Assembly: GCA_032173965.1 (NCBI GenBank)
Contig: JAVUNC010000005.1
Span: 43,262,501 to 43,326,500 of the forward strand
Origin: Sitta carolinensis
Lineage: Eukaryota; Chordata; Aves; Passeriformes; Sittidae
Direction: 5' to 3'
DNA: 64,000 nucleotides
A model generated the notes under the pieces. That model made no database searches, was not told the DNA's origin, and saw only the letters and a list, made by a program, of their open reading frames with translations. How positions within the stretch are numbered: the stretch's first letter is position 1; each line of letters begins with the position of its first letter. Below, one piece after another: positions 11,701 to 26,700 of the stretch. The translations under genes and the position numbers were made by a program.

Positions 11701-14700
11701 TTAATTTCCTCCAGGTGGGATTGAATATTGAGGGTAACGTTGATTTTAAAGCTACACAGCTACGTTTATGTTCTCCATGACATGAACTTTATATTGCTTT
11801 GTCTCATTTTTATGTTTATGCAATACACAAGTCTCTACTTACTCTAGTGTCAAGGAAAATGAAGGTTTGTGTTTTTATACACACAGACACAGTTTGTTTG
11901 GAGTGCCTCCTTTCTCCAGAATATTTGCATGCCTTTGAAAGTGGTTGCTGAGTGTATCTAGCCTTCAGGTGATGGCAAAGCATAGCTTCATTGAGAAGAA
12001 CTGGAAATCAGAATAACCCCAGGACTTATGTCCCAAAAAAGAGAAATCCTATTGCAAAGTAACTTTCTGCTTCTATGCTGAGTCTGTATCCCACTGATGT
12101 TAGTGATTTAACTGTAGCAGATATAATATTTGTTGTCATATAGGAAAAACTAGTTTTGTGTGTAATTTCCAATAATGTGTTGCTCTGAAACTGTATCGGA
12201 ATTGAAATATTACTCAGTGTTGTCTAAAGTTGGCTTCTCTGAGAATCTTTCCATGGATTCATCTTTTCCTCAAAGCTTTGGAGTATAGGTGAATGATTTT
12301 TTGATATGTTTTTCTTATATCTGATTCTCAGGAGGCACAATCAATCAAGAAATTACCTACCTTGATTCACTCTGGATTGGTGGCTGTGTATGGCACAGTT
12401 GTTTTGAATCATATAGTTCTCTTTTTGGGAACAGATGATGGACAGTTACTGAAGGTAAGCTGAGTGTGGCAGTTCTTCCCTTTTCCACCAGCTACTGATG
12501 TGTTTAAGTGAGTAAATATTTCCTGGTTTATTCAGTGTATTATAAACAAATATGATCCCCTGAATCTTTATTTTTTGTTTGTGAAATAATTTGGAGAGCA
12601 AAATAACTTTCAGAAGCAATTATGTACCCTGCTAAAGTTCAAGTAAACATTTCATTAAAACGCTAATGCCTACAGTATTAATTTACAGACTGTGGAGTTT
12701 TCAGTTATTTTGCCTTGTTTCCCTCCTTGCTTTGATTTTTCAGTAGAAATATTAAATATTGTTAGATTCTGGAAGTGTGTTTGTTTGTTTGTTTGCCTGT
12801 GTGATGTGAAAAGCTGTCCATTAGAGAGAAAAGTCAAGATTCGTTTTGCCTTAGCTTCTGAATAGTTAACCTAGGCTAAGTTAAATCTGTTGCTTGAGAG
12901 TGAAAATCATGTTATCTCATTATCAAACATTTCAACCATCTGGTCAAATGTCTTTTATGCTTTAATTTTTTCTGATTTTTGCAAGAATGTGCATATTTCC
13001 TGTCCACACTGCAAAGGATGGCTCTCATTCTTTGTCTTTATTAAACAGACATTTGGAGAGGAATATAGTAGAGACCTTGAAAAGCTTTGTCTATTTGATT
13101 TCATTTTGCTTTTGATAATGAAAAATGAAATTGAAGTCTTTCATGTCTTCTTAACACACTGGAGACAGTGAACACATCTCCCTTATTTAGTCATGAAAAA
13201 CTAATGTTGTTGTGCTTATTGACTTGCAAAATAAAGTTTCTGGGGTCTCTGGTTCCCTTGAATTCTTTGCAAAGGGTGGTGGAAAACAGTAGAGTTGGGC
13301 AAGGTAAGAAAAAGAAATGTCATCACAGGCACATACTTAGAGAAGCCACAAAGAAATTTGTGTGAGTTCTTTTTTAACTAATGGGTAAATGTTAGTTTGT
13401 TTTCTGAAGGCTAATACTTTCTTCTCTGTTGATAGAAGTAAAAGGTTGTGGTTTATTTTGGGATATAAGCATGTCTTCCACAGTCAGTTTCTGAATCAAT
13501 CAGTAACAGGCTTGATAGAAGGCATGTTTCATATGCTAAACCAGTGCCAAATTCAATGCTAAATGTATCTGGCATGGATTTCATTGAAATTCTGTTCTTA
13601 TGGTCTTTTCCTTCATTCTTCTCCAGTGTGAGAACCAGTGCTGTAGGTGAATTGAATCATGTCACAGTAATTCATCTCAGAAGCTTTGATGTAATTGAAA
13701 TTAGGCTTTTGTTTGAGATGTTGACTTATCAATAAAAGAATATGGGAATAATTTAATTACGCATTTTAGGCTGTTCTTAATGAGGATATGAAGTCTAATT
13801 GCCCAGAGGTTTTATATGAAATTGAGGAAGAAACTTCAATTTTCCCCAAACTACGACTTGATCCAGTGAATAATAATTACATCTATCTGTCCTCTGCCAA
13901 TAAGGTAAGTACAATATTTTAAAAAAATAATACATTCATATAAACTACTGCTTTAAAGAATTCTGCCACATTATAAGTGAAGCATCAGTTTGTGTCAGAG
14001 TTAGACTTTTAATGGGCAAACTGCAGTTACTAACTTTTCATCTAATACCTGGTTATATTGTCTAAGTTTGGGCTGCACTCCTGCAGAGCTTGGAAGAGCT
14101 TCTGCTGTCATGGTGCTGCCCAGTGTTGCAATGATCCAGCAATACCCTTAATTCCATGCTTAGTTTTGTTTCTGTTTTTCCTGGCGGCAGGAAAATGCAG
14201 ATCGTGCAGAGTCAAGCTTAGAGATAGCAAAAAAATTTTTACACTCTTTGGAGACAATGCAATCCTGATGTTGGTAGGTCAGGGTTTGCCAGTCAGTTTC
14301 TAAAGTGGAGAAATCTCTTAATTTGAGAGACGGCTTTGAAGCCTTAGTTCTGATGAAATCAGTGATAAAGCTATAATCAGTGATACAATTCCCATTGTCC
14401 TCAGTTAGGCATAGACTTCAAAAGAACAAAACAAAAGGACAATGAGAAGTGAGCAATGTGTGTGCATAGTGAGGCCGAGGAGTTCAGCAATGGCTGAGAG
14501 CTGCTGCATGTGAGCAAACGTGTTGGAGCTGCGTGTCAAGCAGTGAGCGGCTCCCAGGAGCCAGTGCATTTGTTGCAGCACATCTTACAGCAGGGCAAGC
14601 AATCAGAAAATCCCTTTGTCTCACCAGCAGCGGGAAAGATGGCATTGAAAGCTTAAGGGCTTGCTGTCCATCTTAGCTGAACAGGATTTCACCCAGCACT

Positions 14701-17700
14701 TAATTACCATCACTTACAATAAAATCACTTCTCTGGCAGTGAACGTAGTGTTTTAGCCTGCTGTTATAGAGAGGGGCTAAGTTGGTAGGAAAACCCCTGA
14801 CTGATATAAAACATCACAAATATAGAAGGAATCGAAATCTCAGTCAAAAGTATACATAAATATTCAAAGTTAGACTTGAATTTTCTTTAGCTTTGGTAAA
14901 AGACCAAGTTGTTAAAGAGGAACAACAGCTTTTACGAACAAATGCACTTCTCTGATCATCTCTTGGAGCTCAAATAAGGCTTCTACATTGTCTTCTTAAA
15001 CTTGATAGTAATCTAGGATTATGGCTGGTGTCTGAATTAATTATCTCACACACACCTTCAGAAAAATTGAATTTTATAATATATGGATGGAAAAAAGAGT
15101 AAATATAATTTTGCAGGGAGCAGTGTATCCTTGTTTCTGTTGACTGAATATAGGAACTTATAATTCTTGCAAATTTGTAAAATATGGTTTGAATTAGTTT
15201 TTCTTCCTAAGATCATTAATTCACATTGTTATTAATCACATTATTTGTATCTGTATTCAGTATTTGTAATCGGCTTTCTCTTTTTCTTTTTCCTTTCCGT
15301 TTCTGAAAATGGCTGGCTAGGATATTCAAGCTGAATGTACAAGTATAGATACATACAATATAGCCACAATTACCTACATTTACTTACTGAAATGGCATTT
15401 TCATGCATGCTGAGCAGTTGCATGCGTTTGTTCTAGTGTGCACATGCAGTAACCTGACATGGTGATGCAAACACAGATGCATTTTGTTATGCGCATGCAT
15501 TTTTGGATGCACCTTCATCAATCATTTAAATATCTCCATTCTGAGGAGAGGAAAATGGTGTTCTGCTTAAGCAGAGCATTATTTGTAAAGTATACCTCCT
15601 TTCTATTATTATCTATAATTCACTATGCTGATCAGTCTTTCTTGCATTAATCTGCCCATGCTGGCCTTTGAGTAGTAGAACCAAATTGTTATTGTCAGAG
15701 GTGTTTCGTTATCTGATGGCAAAATACAGTGTGTGCAAAATAGGCTGCATATTTCTATCCAAAGGTCTTCTGGCAGAGGGGAATCTAGAAGGAGACTTCC
15801 CCAGAGGGATTGTGCTTGTTTGCTGTCAGATTTTTAATGGTAACCTTCAAGTTCCCCGTTTATGGAGGCTGTATTAATTCAATGTGTTATTGAATTTTTT
15901 GGTTTCAGGTGAGAAGAATACCAGTTGCAAATTGCGGTAGATTTGCTTCTGAGCAAGAATGCTTGTCTGCAAAGGACCCCTACTGTGGGTGGTGTTCTTT
16001 CAATCAAAGGTATCTTTTAGTATTTTAGTCTGTCATATAAAGCAGAGCATTATTAGGCAGTATACATTTTGACTGGCTTGAGGCTATTCAACATCAAGAT
16101 TGTATCTACTGATTTTTTTTTTTTACTGTGAATCAGTCATAGCCATAAATGTCATATGAAAGGGAACTCAGCACTTCTGAAAGACTTGGTAACCCTCAAA
16201 TTTTTGAGATCTACCCATAAAATATATGTTGGGCTAAAAAAAATAAATAATTTTGCTTTTAGAAGAGATATTTTTGTTTTCCAGATTGAGATATAAAATT
16301 GTATACTTGTGCTTGAGACATCTTAATAGCTGGGAGCAATTTGTGTGTGAGAACAGGAAAAGAGTGCTTAGTTGTCTTCAGTATTGATATTTCCTTTTTT
16401 CAGAACCACTGACTTTGGTTTAGACCAAAGGAGAATTTTTCTAAATACTTTGTTCCTACTTTTGAATCATTAATTTTGACACTTACTTTGAAGCAAGTTT
16501 GAAATCTATTTTATATCTGGGGCCTGGACTAAAGAAATTCCTGGGTCACCAGGCCTAGTCTTGGCAATTCAAGCAACCACATCTTGTAAAACTAAAAGCT
16601 TGGAAAGGATCATCCTAAATTTAGATAGGCTTTTTGTCCTTCCTGCCCTGGTTGTACAGCTTCCTGGCAATCTCATTTTTTGCTGGTAAAAATATGTCTG
16701 CTCGTTTTCCTCATGTGTATGTTTATGGACAGGTTATAGTTATTTCTTCTGGTGTTCACATCACCTTTGCCTAAATGTTTCCCCCTCTACTCCCTCACAC
16801 TCACCTCTTCAATGCTTTTGTGGAAGCAGTCTCTCACTCTCTATCTCCTTTAATTTTGATGTGCTTAAACAGTGACCTTCAATAAGGTCCTCTCAAATGA
16901 GACACTCCTCTCTTATCTCCACTCCAGTAAACCTTCCATGACATTTATGCATCCTTTTAAGATAAGGATAGCCAGGACTCTCAAAGTGTTCCAGAAGAGA
17001 TTTCAGCTGTGTTTTGCTTAATGTTGTTTAATCAGTCTGTCAAGGAAGCACCTTAGTGTGTTCTGGGATCACAAACGTCTTTTTCATGACAGCATCACAT
17101 TGATGGACCACAATCATCCATGATCAAATAATGTCCCCAGGTCTTTCTCTTTTTTTGTTGACTTTCCAACTGATGAGTTTCTGGTCTATAACACATGTGG
17201 GCTGTGAGATTTTTGTTGCTGTAGGTACATGTTCTTGTACTTTATGCTTTGAAATGTCATTCCATTTCAAGGTTATCCAAATTTTCCTGTGTGATATTCT
17301 TATCTTTCTTTGCATGTTAATGTTCCCAACTCTGTATCATCATTAGATGTCAACAGTGTAAACCTTCTTTTATGCCAATTTGCCAGTGATTAAAATCTTC
17401 AACTGAAGTGTCTATAAGATGGATTTTTGAGGAATTCCACTAGTAGCTTCTTTTAGAAGGTTAATACTACTCATTTTGGTTTGTTACCCGTTTGGTGTTA
17501 GTGTGATTCTGCTGAAGATCTGCTACTTTGTGTTTGCAAAGGTAGTTATTGGAAGAGAGTAGGTATTTTTTCTATAATGCATTTTCTTCAAACTCTCTTT
17601 TGCTCCCTTGTTAGAAGCTGTGTATGTTTCAGTGCTAAGATTTTCAGGCTTTTAATTACCTTATAAAGCAATTGTGAATAACTCTTATTACTCAGTAAAT

Positions 17701-20700
17701 CCCCTGCTTATAAGGGTAATCACCAAAAGTTTCCATTTGATTGAAACAGAAATAATTTACTCTTTTTGAGAAAAAATTAGTTACTATAATAGGAGTCCTG
17801 TTCAACACCCACATAATTTTTTACTGTTAAATTCTTAATATCATAAAATATTTGTCTTTGTGAAGAGACACCTCTGAGTGAAACTTTAGGAAAAGAGGAA
17901 GACATTTTTATCCTGTGTTTTAGTCAAAGTCCGTAAGCAATATATTCCTTAATAATTTTGAGATCAGTGATATGTTTTCTACTTTTACAGGGAAATAAAT
18001 TTTCTGTATAATAAAATACACACTCCAGTTTTATGTAAAATTTTCTAGCAATGCTAATGTTTCATTTTAAGGACAGTGTGAATTAAAATCCAGTCCTTGA
18101 ATGAAAAAATGTGTGCATCTCATTGCAAGTGAAAACAAAATGAAGCAAAATGTTTCTACTCTTCCTATTTCTACTATTTCTTCCATAGAGATATATTTCT
18201 TCCATAGAAAATATATTAATTCTCCTTTTCACTTGCAGTCATTCAAATTATTTAGTCATAGCATTGTGTGATTTCTCATAATGTTTATAGAATTTCTGTA
18301 GATGAATCAGATTTACCTAAATTATGCTGAAATACAATTCCAACACAATGTATTGATGTTTTACATGCATTTTCCGTATGGAAACAACATAATATATTAT
18401 CTAACATGGCCAGAGTTACTTTTGAATGTAGTCAATGTGTGGGACATCTGTGGACTTCATTGAGGGGTCGATATGTTGGAGAAAGAAGGAAGCCACAACT
18501 TTCTCTGAGAGCATGTTCTTATTCCATGAGGAATTCAGTATGCTTTAGCAGGACAGAGAAGACAAGTATGTTAGGATCTGCAGTTAACAAAGATTAGTGA
18601 AGCAGAGACTTAAGTAAATATGAATGAACCTGTCTGCGTAAGTATTGTGTTACCATAGTGAAATAAAAGAAACTCAGTTCCAATTGTGTAGAGAAATCTT
18701 TAGTAGTATAATGAACTAGTTTGCTGTGGAATATTAAAAAAAAATCTTGACTGCTTTTCTCTGTACATGTATCTATGCATGTCTGAAATCTGATCCAAGG
18801 GTTTCATACCTTATACCTTCATACTTGTATAAGGTATGGAAGAAAACCAGACTTAATTGTCTGAGTCTGTATATTAATTTTCAGAATCATGTGGTTCACA
18901 AATAATATTTATCTGTTATATTAATTAAAAGTATTTGCAACCAATATAAATTTTCTAAAAATAGGGCTACTACAGAATAATTTCATCTTTAGGTGAGTGG
19001 AATTATTTTGCTCTTGGCCTTTGCAGAGCAATTTTGAGAATTTATGCTGAGGGCCATCAGATGTGACTGCTTCCTATGAAATGACTGTTCTCCACAGCAT
19101 ACTGTTAAAGTGTTAAAGGTCAGCTTTTAGAGCAACAAAAGATGCATTTTTCTCTCACATCAAGACAAGCATGACCCTGGTCCTGGGTGGCATTACTGGT
19201 TTTGCTATTAAACTCTCAGATTCTTCATTGCAAATAAGGGAAACAGGATCACTGCTTGTATTCCTCAGGTAGTCTTAAGAAAGCAAGTAGCTTCCTCCTG
19301 GGACAGTTATAAATATTCAGCTTGATAAACAGTTTTCTTTTTTAATATTTCTATACTAGCATCACTGAAATGCATGCGCTTACTTAGTGCCAAGTGCTGC
19401 ATGTTGCCTTGCATCTTTACCATTATAATCCTCACCCTGTCAGAAACTGTAGAATGTCTTCCTTTTGTCTTTCCTCATTGCTAGTGTGAATACCTACCTG
19501 TACATATCTGTGAATGTGGTTTATGCTCATCTGTTGATGATGGATCCCATCTTCTGTGGCGCTAAAACTGGTGCTAATGAACTTTTGTGATCTCAGTAGG
19601 GTGAAGAGAGATATAAATGTGAATGAAATTTTTCCTAGCTCAGACAGTTTGAAATATGTCAAGCATATATATAGTCCCAATTTATTACAGTATCATGATC
19701 TGAATCTATTCAGATGCAAAGCCCCACCAGGTTCTTGTGCAGCAGGAACTCCGTTTCCTGAGTTAGGCCACAAAGGAAGTGACCTTGTGCTTAACTGCAT
19801 TCCAATTGCCAACATCTTGATCTGCAGGACAGATGACTTTATGGCTCCTAAGATTTGTTGGGTTATTTTGGGCATTTCAGAATGTGGTGGACATTTTTGT
19901 TGAATATGTTATTGATTTTGGAGAGAAAACACACTGTTTATGAAATATGTTTTTACAGTGAGCTCTTCAAGAAAAAGGCCCATCCTTTGCAACTGTGAAC
20001 TCATTTCCAGTTTGAGAAGGAATGGTTCATTTAGGCAGATGTCACTGTTCATAGGATTGAAACTATACATGCTTCTGCATTTGATAGAAAAATAGAATTG
20101 AAACTATTCAGTGTTTTATTTATTGATAAATATTCAATCTTAGTATTAAAATATTAAGATATATTCAGTTAGCACTTACTTTTCTTTAATTGCTAACTGT
20201 ATGAAATTACTTGGAGGTAATCCATTCATTAACTGTTGATAGCAGACAGCATTTTAAGGATTCACCTTTCAAACTATTGATTTTCCATCTAATTTGTATG
20301 CCTATGTTGTCTTTTTCTTGTGACATGTTTTTAATATGTATGATCTTTGTAGCACTTATGTATCCCAGTGTTTTCTCATTCATCCTTAATTTTTTGTTGC
20401 AAAGTTTATTTCCTACAATTTGGCATCTCTAACATTTGTATTTACTTTGAGCTCTCCTAATTCTGAAATTAATTTTGTGCTTGAAGACAGAGAAATCTAT
20501 TTTGAACTTTTTCAAATCTGTTGTTTTTCACCAAGTGCACTGACAAAAAAGGATTGCCATTCATGTCAGTGGGTGACAAAGGAGATTAGGGAAGAGGATG
20601 CATCTCATCAACTATGCACATTCATAGTATAGCTTTACATTTGAGCTTCACTCCCATCCCTTCTTATACCCTCTGGAGAGAACGAGCAGTTTGTGTAGTG

Positions 20701-23700
20701 TGATTCATTTCTTTTTTGTATGAATGTCTAAAACAGGGTAGGTGAATTGTACCCTAAAGAACACATTTCTTCCCAAAGAGTGTAGAAGCGGGCTGGGGGA
20801 CAGTGGGGGGGTCAGATCTAGAGCTGTACAGTGGAGCAGTCAAGTTGGGGATGATGAATTCCATCCCAGGCTACCAATTTCACTGTACCTGGCCGTGCAT
20901 CTCATATTGAGTCCCATTGACTTAATCAAAACCCTTGCACATATATGTTAATGCATTGTAATTAATTTTGATAAGCAGAAGATTTTACTGATTGTTTTCC
21001 TTAAGCTTTTTGCAGTTGTAACCATATTCTTGTAAAAAAAATAACAACCTATAGTGTTCCTGTAGAAAATCAGTAACTTTAAATAAGTACATAATAAGTA
21101 AATAAGTACAGTGTCTGAAGTCAAAGGCACGATAAGGAGGCTAGTATAATTTTATGTATACTTTTAGGTGCACATTAAAAGAAAATTGTACACATTCAAA
21201 CAGCATAAATGGTTGGTATAACATTTCACATGCACCTGATAAAGATCTGAAAATCCTGCTAAGTTTCCCTGCCAAATATCAGGTATGTACACCCAGTTTT
21301 ATGTGTGTTTGTTTATTGTGACTTAAAATATGTAATTTTGTTGCTTATTGCAGCTTGTCTTCTTTTGTCACCATGTTACGTATATTAGGTCCTCTTACCC
21401 CAATAATTGGCAAATATCTTGGAAATCTCAGGAAGTTGAATGTGTGAATTAGATAGATGCCTCCTCTCCTATGAACTGTATCCTGAAGCTATACTTCTTG
21501 ATGTTAGGTCAAAAATTCAAATACTCACTATGCTCACTCAGGCGATGTTTTCATTGAATTACTGTATCAGCTATTTTAATATTTCTAGTAACTGTATATC
21601 AAGTGCAGTATGGAAGTCCTGAGCTTTGTAACAAATTAGAAAACATTCACTGGGACACATATGCTAAGACAAATTCTTTAAGTATTTGATATTAGAGTTT
21701 ACTCTGTATCTGTTCACAGCACATGCAGCCTTGAATATTTGATTATCAACTATTGTGACTGGCCACTTAATCTGCATGCTATTGTTTCTGATTTCCTGAT
21801 TGAATGCACTAATGTAATCATATTTGTAAAGTACTCTCAGTCAGAAACAAAGGATAATTCATTACAACATAAGTTCTGTTTCATAGTTAAGTGCTTTTTA
21901 GTTACGGATGCAAATGATCTTTCTATGTGAAGATTCTCACTTAAATATTTTTAGAGGAATATAACACAGCAAAATTCTAGTTCTAAAATCCAGAATTACT
22001 TAAGATTGCTTGCTATCATACCATACAGATCCATTTAATTTCTGGAAGTAAGCAATGCTGCTACTTTCAGAACTCTTTCTGTATTGCATCTTCATTTGGG
22101 AGAGTCACTCTCCTTTAAGAGTTTACCTAGTAAATTGTCTTCTTTCACCACAAAATTTTTCATTTTGTTCATTTCATAGTTTGTAATTTTCTGTAAAAAC
22201 TAGGTGATGACTTCACAAGTATAACAAACTCCTCCGTTGTATTCTTGTTTTTTATTGTTTTATAGGTTGTTGTGACTGCAAATGTAAGCAAAATCCTTAC
22301 TTTCTGTATGATAAAAATTGTAACAGCAGTTGAAATAGTTTATGAAAACGTAGTGCTGAAAAATTCATCCTGTTTCTGCAATCTAACCACTCTGATGATA
22401 GCTGATAATGGTATGTTTTACTATTACATGTATTTAATGCTTATTCACTGTCCTTTAATACTGGGGAGTACTGCATAAATACAGGCCTGATAAGTGTGAA
22501 AATTTTAATGCTTTTTATTAAATGTCTTTGAAGAAAAGTAATTAATATTTTGTCAAGAGATTTGAGTATGCTCACAGTGTTCTTGGTGATTAAAGTTTTG
22601 TTAATATGGAATCCTTTCTAGAAGTAATTAGACACATTACTCTGTGGCTGGAAGCAGCTTCTCCAGTTGACCCTGTGGCAGTGCTCTGCTTTAGTATTAG
22701 AATATTTATTTACATGGTGCTATTATTTTTTAAGATAAATGCAATGACAATCAAGGTGGCTGGAGCAATGAAAACAGTGTCTAGTGCTTTGCCTTGACAA
22801 AATAACCCATCTTAACTCTTCTCTAATCTGCAAACAGAATTTGTTTTTGCAAGAAATTACTAGCATAAATAAGAGGAGAATCTAATTATGAATGTCTGTA
22901 CAGTAAATAATCTTAACATTTAATTGACTGTTTCAACCTAACTTGGATACTGTGAGAAAGTGATTGTGCAGTGTAAAGGATTAGCAGAAAAAGAGATGGT
23001 TTGGGTGCAATTTGGTGGGTACATTCTTTTGACTTGATTTCATTCATCCTTCTGAATTACTGTTTGAATCATTTTGCAATAATTCTTGCAGTACTTTGTT
23101 CACCAGTGGTTCTCAGAGTTAGATACCTGAACAGTTTGTATTGGATGCATGATGCTTGTGATCTGGTTTGTGTATTTAACGGGCAGCTACAAATTTTACA
23201 ATGAGGTGGTAAATTACTGAATGTCTAGACTTTTGAGTTGTTCTTTAGGCTTTGGTCTCAAGGATCAGATCATAATCCTTCACAGTGGAGTCTTATTTGG
23301 CTAATAGTAGGGCAATGTCCTCCTTTCGTTTCTTCAAGAGTCTGTATAGAAGCACAAAGCTTTTTTAACAGAGATTGGTCTTAAAACTTCTTAAAGTTGC
23401 TTATGTGAGAATGCGAAAGAGAGTTTTAATCTCAACTAAGGAAAAGATAGCAAGCACAAAAATTCCCACATGTTCTTAAGTGACTTGAAGGGGAAACAGA
23501 AAATTTAGACAAATTCCTTGCATCCATCTTTTCCTCAGTAATATAGCCCAAAGGACATGTGCATGAATTTGATTCTCTTATAAAACCTTGGTGTAGGAAG
23601 AGAAATGAAATGTTACTGAGTATTTTCAAGGACCTGTTGTTCTGAAGAGCTCAGTACTACAAAGGAGACCCTTGCCCCTGAATGAGGTTCTTTGTAATAT

Positions 23701-26700
23701 TTGGATATGGGAATATTTATGTATGGGAAAAACTCCTCCAGCATACAGAAGTGTTGTGTCAAGTTCTGTCCAGCATTGGAATTGAGAAGGAAAGGCTGTC
23801 ACTACAAGGTGACAGCTGGAGTGATATCCATGAGTATTTTGATCTATTAAGCTGTCTTTAGTAAACACTATTAGTGGGTTTTTAAGAGGGAAAACTCTTT
23901 TATGGACTATACAGCTTGGTTCTCTGTCTTCACAGACTAAAGCTTTCTCTTAATTCCATTAGTAGGTTTTCAGAGAACAGTTGTTATGGAAGCCAGCTCA
24001 CTTTGCCTGTGCTTTGTGCCAAAAATGAACCCTTTAGCAGTGTTTACCAGAAGGCTGTGAGGTTAGCTTGTGCTAAGTATTACTGCCACTCACATGCTCC
24101 TATGAGCTGAGATGTCATAGGGGATAATTCAACTGTGAAGTAGCATTGACTGTGGTATCTCCTGTAAAGTGACCTCAGTTCCACAAGAGGATGCCCTTGA
24201 AAAACTCCTTTAGATATCATTTCCTGGAAAAAACATTCTGAAAGTACCTGCTACTCAGTGCACTCTAATGCATTTTAAAAGGTCAGCCCAGACCATACAG
24301 AAAAATAATAGGTTCCTTTAATTTCAGCACAGACAGAATCAGGAAAGCATATTTGACAGTGTTGTTTTTAAAGTCTTTATACAAGCTTGAAAGAAAAGAC
24401 AAGCTCTGCCAAAAGAAGATAGATTCCTTGCTTTTACTTACTACTTAATACTGGGAGCATTTTACTTTTTCTCTAGCTCATGCCTTGAGACCTTTCTCAT
24501 ATATCGATTTAGGCAAAGTGATTTAAGCAACTGTGTGTCAACACGTCAGATTTCTGCTGATAACTAGACTTCTGGAGATACAAATAGGTATTTGATGAAG
24601 GATTTCAGAATGTCTGTCTGTACTCATTCACATCTTTAAGCATAAAAATTCTGTATACGTCAGACACCGCTTTCCATTTAGTAAGGCGTTTGAACATATG
24701 AATGGTCCCAAGGGCTGTTTCTAACAGGCAGTTCAGATGACCCAAGTGCCATGCTGCCATGTGGAGGTAGGAGATACCTACATTAACAATGTAGATGTAG
24801 CCAAAGCTGGCTTTCATCTGAACAAGCCTGCCTATGATGAAGACAAAGGTTTCTCTACCTTTGCAAGATAGATATACTTAAAATCTATGTGACTTTTCTG
24901 GATTGAAAAGCTAGCTACTTTAGCATAGAGAAGTCAGAAAAGTCTGCAAACGTGGGTTTCATTTGATCTCAGGCAGCCATTCATTTCACAGACTACACAT
25001 CTGCAGGCACACAGATGAAAGAGACCATGGCTTAAGTGGTATATATCTAATTCTACTGTTCGATGTGGTATTCTGCTCATAAGAGAAGATACTCTTTCAT
25101 ACCACAGCTGCCAGTGAATTGTTGGTATAGTAATTGCTAGCTGAAATAATGGCAAATTGACTCATGCAATCATAAAAGATTTAAATAGGATGAAAATTGC
25201 TACTGCATAGATTACAAAAGGAGACTCTGAAACCAAGTCTGTAAGACAGAAAGAGAAGTATGGTATGGTGAGGTCTCATGCATTAGAACAGTCTGTTGTG
25301 TTAGAAGACTTGAATTCAGGGTCTGGTTATACCAGAGTATATATCACTGTGTGCTTTTTGAGAGATGATTTAATATCCCAGCTTCACAGTAGCATTTCCT
25401 TATCTATAGCCTGACAATAATATTGCTTTTTTTTGTCATGTGGTGGTGGCATCAAGCTTAATTAATATGTGTATATAAAGTGTTCGCATAACTCAGCTGA
25501 AGAGCACCTTGGAAGGACAGAATCTGGTTATTTGTATCAGTCAAAAGTGAGAGTGAATGTATGAGAGAAGGTGCATACCAAGTACATACCAGCTACTTTG
25601 AATTTTCAACTCAAATTATTTTTAAACAGTTATTTCTTGTAATATCCAGCATGTACGTAACATTTGCATTTTTCCAGATTGTCTAGTTCTCGAAGCATCA
25701 CTGTCCTCAAGCTCTTGGAATATCACACAAACATTTCAGTTGAAAAAGTAAGAGCCTGATTTTTGTTAAAGTTCATTGTGGGGTTGATGTGTGTGTGTGT
25801 GTGGGGGGAAGTGACTAAAGTCATTCATCATTTTTTTTTTTTTTTTTTATTTATCAAGGAACTACATATCACTAAAGATAGTCAGATCTGTTTTCTTGGC
25901 CCGCTTCCTCCTCCTCTTTTTTTCCCCCTTAAAATGCTACTGCTTCTGAAGACTCTCTTATTTAATGAGACCATGGAAACTAACTGTAGCAGAATCATTA
26001 CAATGACTGAATTTATGACAAGTGCCTAAAGAGATAATAAAGGATGTCATAATGACATTAAAATTCTTTTTGTCCTTGGGTAAAAGGTGGGCCCTTGGTA
26101 CTTCGTATAAGGCCTAGATTAGAGGAGTCAAGAGATTCTTTAAAATCACTTTGTGAAGCTGTTTTAAATTAAACCCAGATGTAGTTTTAATATGTTCCAT
26201 AGGTAACATGAATATAATTAAACCAGCAAGTAACATTTAATCTGCTAATAGGAATAATGAATAATATTCTTCTTTACATATTATTTTTCAGACTCTTTGT
26301 TGAGAGCTGGCAGAGTAAGCATTCATGCCTATTACATGGCCTAACACTTTATGATAAGTGGTTGTTAGTATTTAGAATGATCTGGCTAATATATGCTGTA
26401 GGTAAACTACAGTGTTCCCATTCAGAACAGTCCTCCCCTATGCAAAAAGACTAATCTTAAGCACCTGGGATGAAATAAAACTCTTGCTTTTTGGAAGTTC
26501 CCAGTCCCTGGAGGAACATGGTGAAGAAGCTGTCTTTAAATCAGAGCATTTCTCAGCGTGTTTGGAGAGGGACTGTGCTGCTATTGGCTCTCTTCTGTAT
26601 TGATAGAAGCACTGCAAAGCAAGATAGGGACAAACTAGCCTCCCAACAGGCATATTTTTTAGTAGATGAAGGCAATTGCAAACTGGCAATAGCACAACAC

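Larger units (their letters stand above)
16010..21167 (+). other. Intron 4 (5.2 kb)
   Basis: GTATCT...TTTTAG. It contains an old CR1/L3-type LINE fragment on the minus strand (about 16860-17450) and a short perfect hairpin at 18805-18838. Nothing else was recognised in the remaining AT-rich sequence. Confidence 0.85.
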
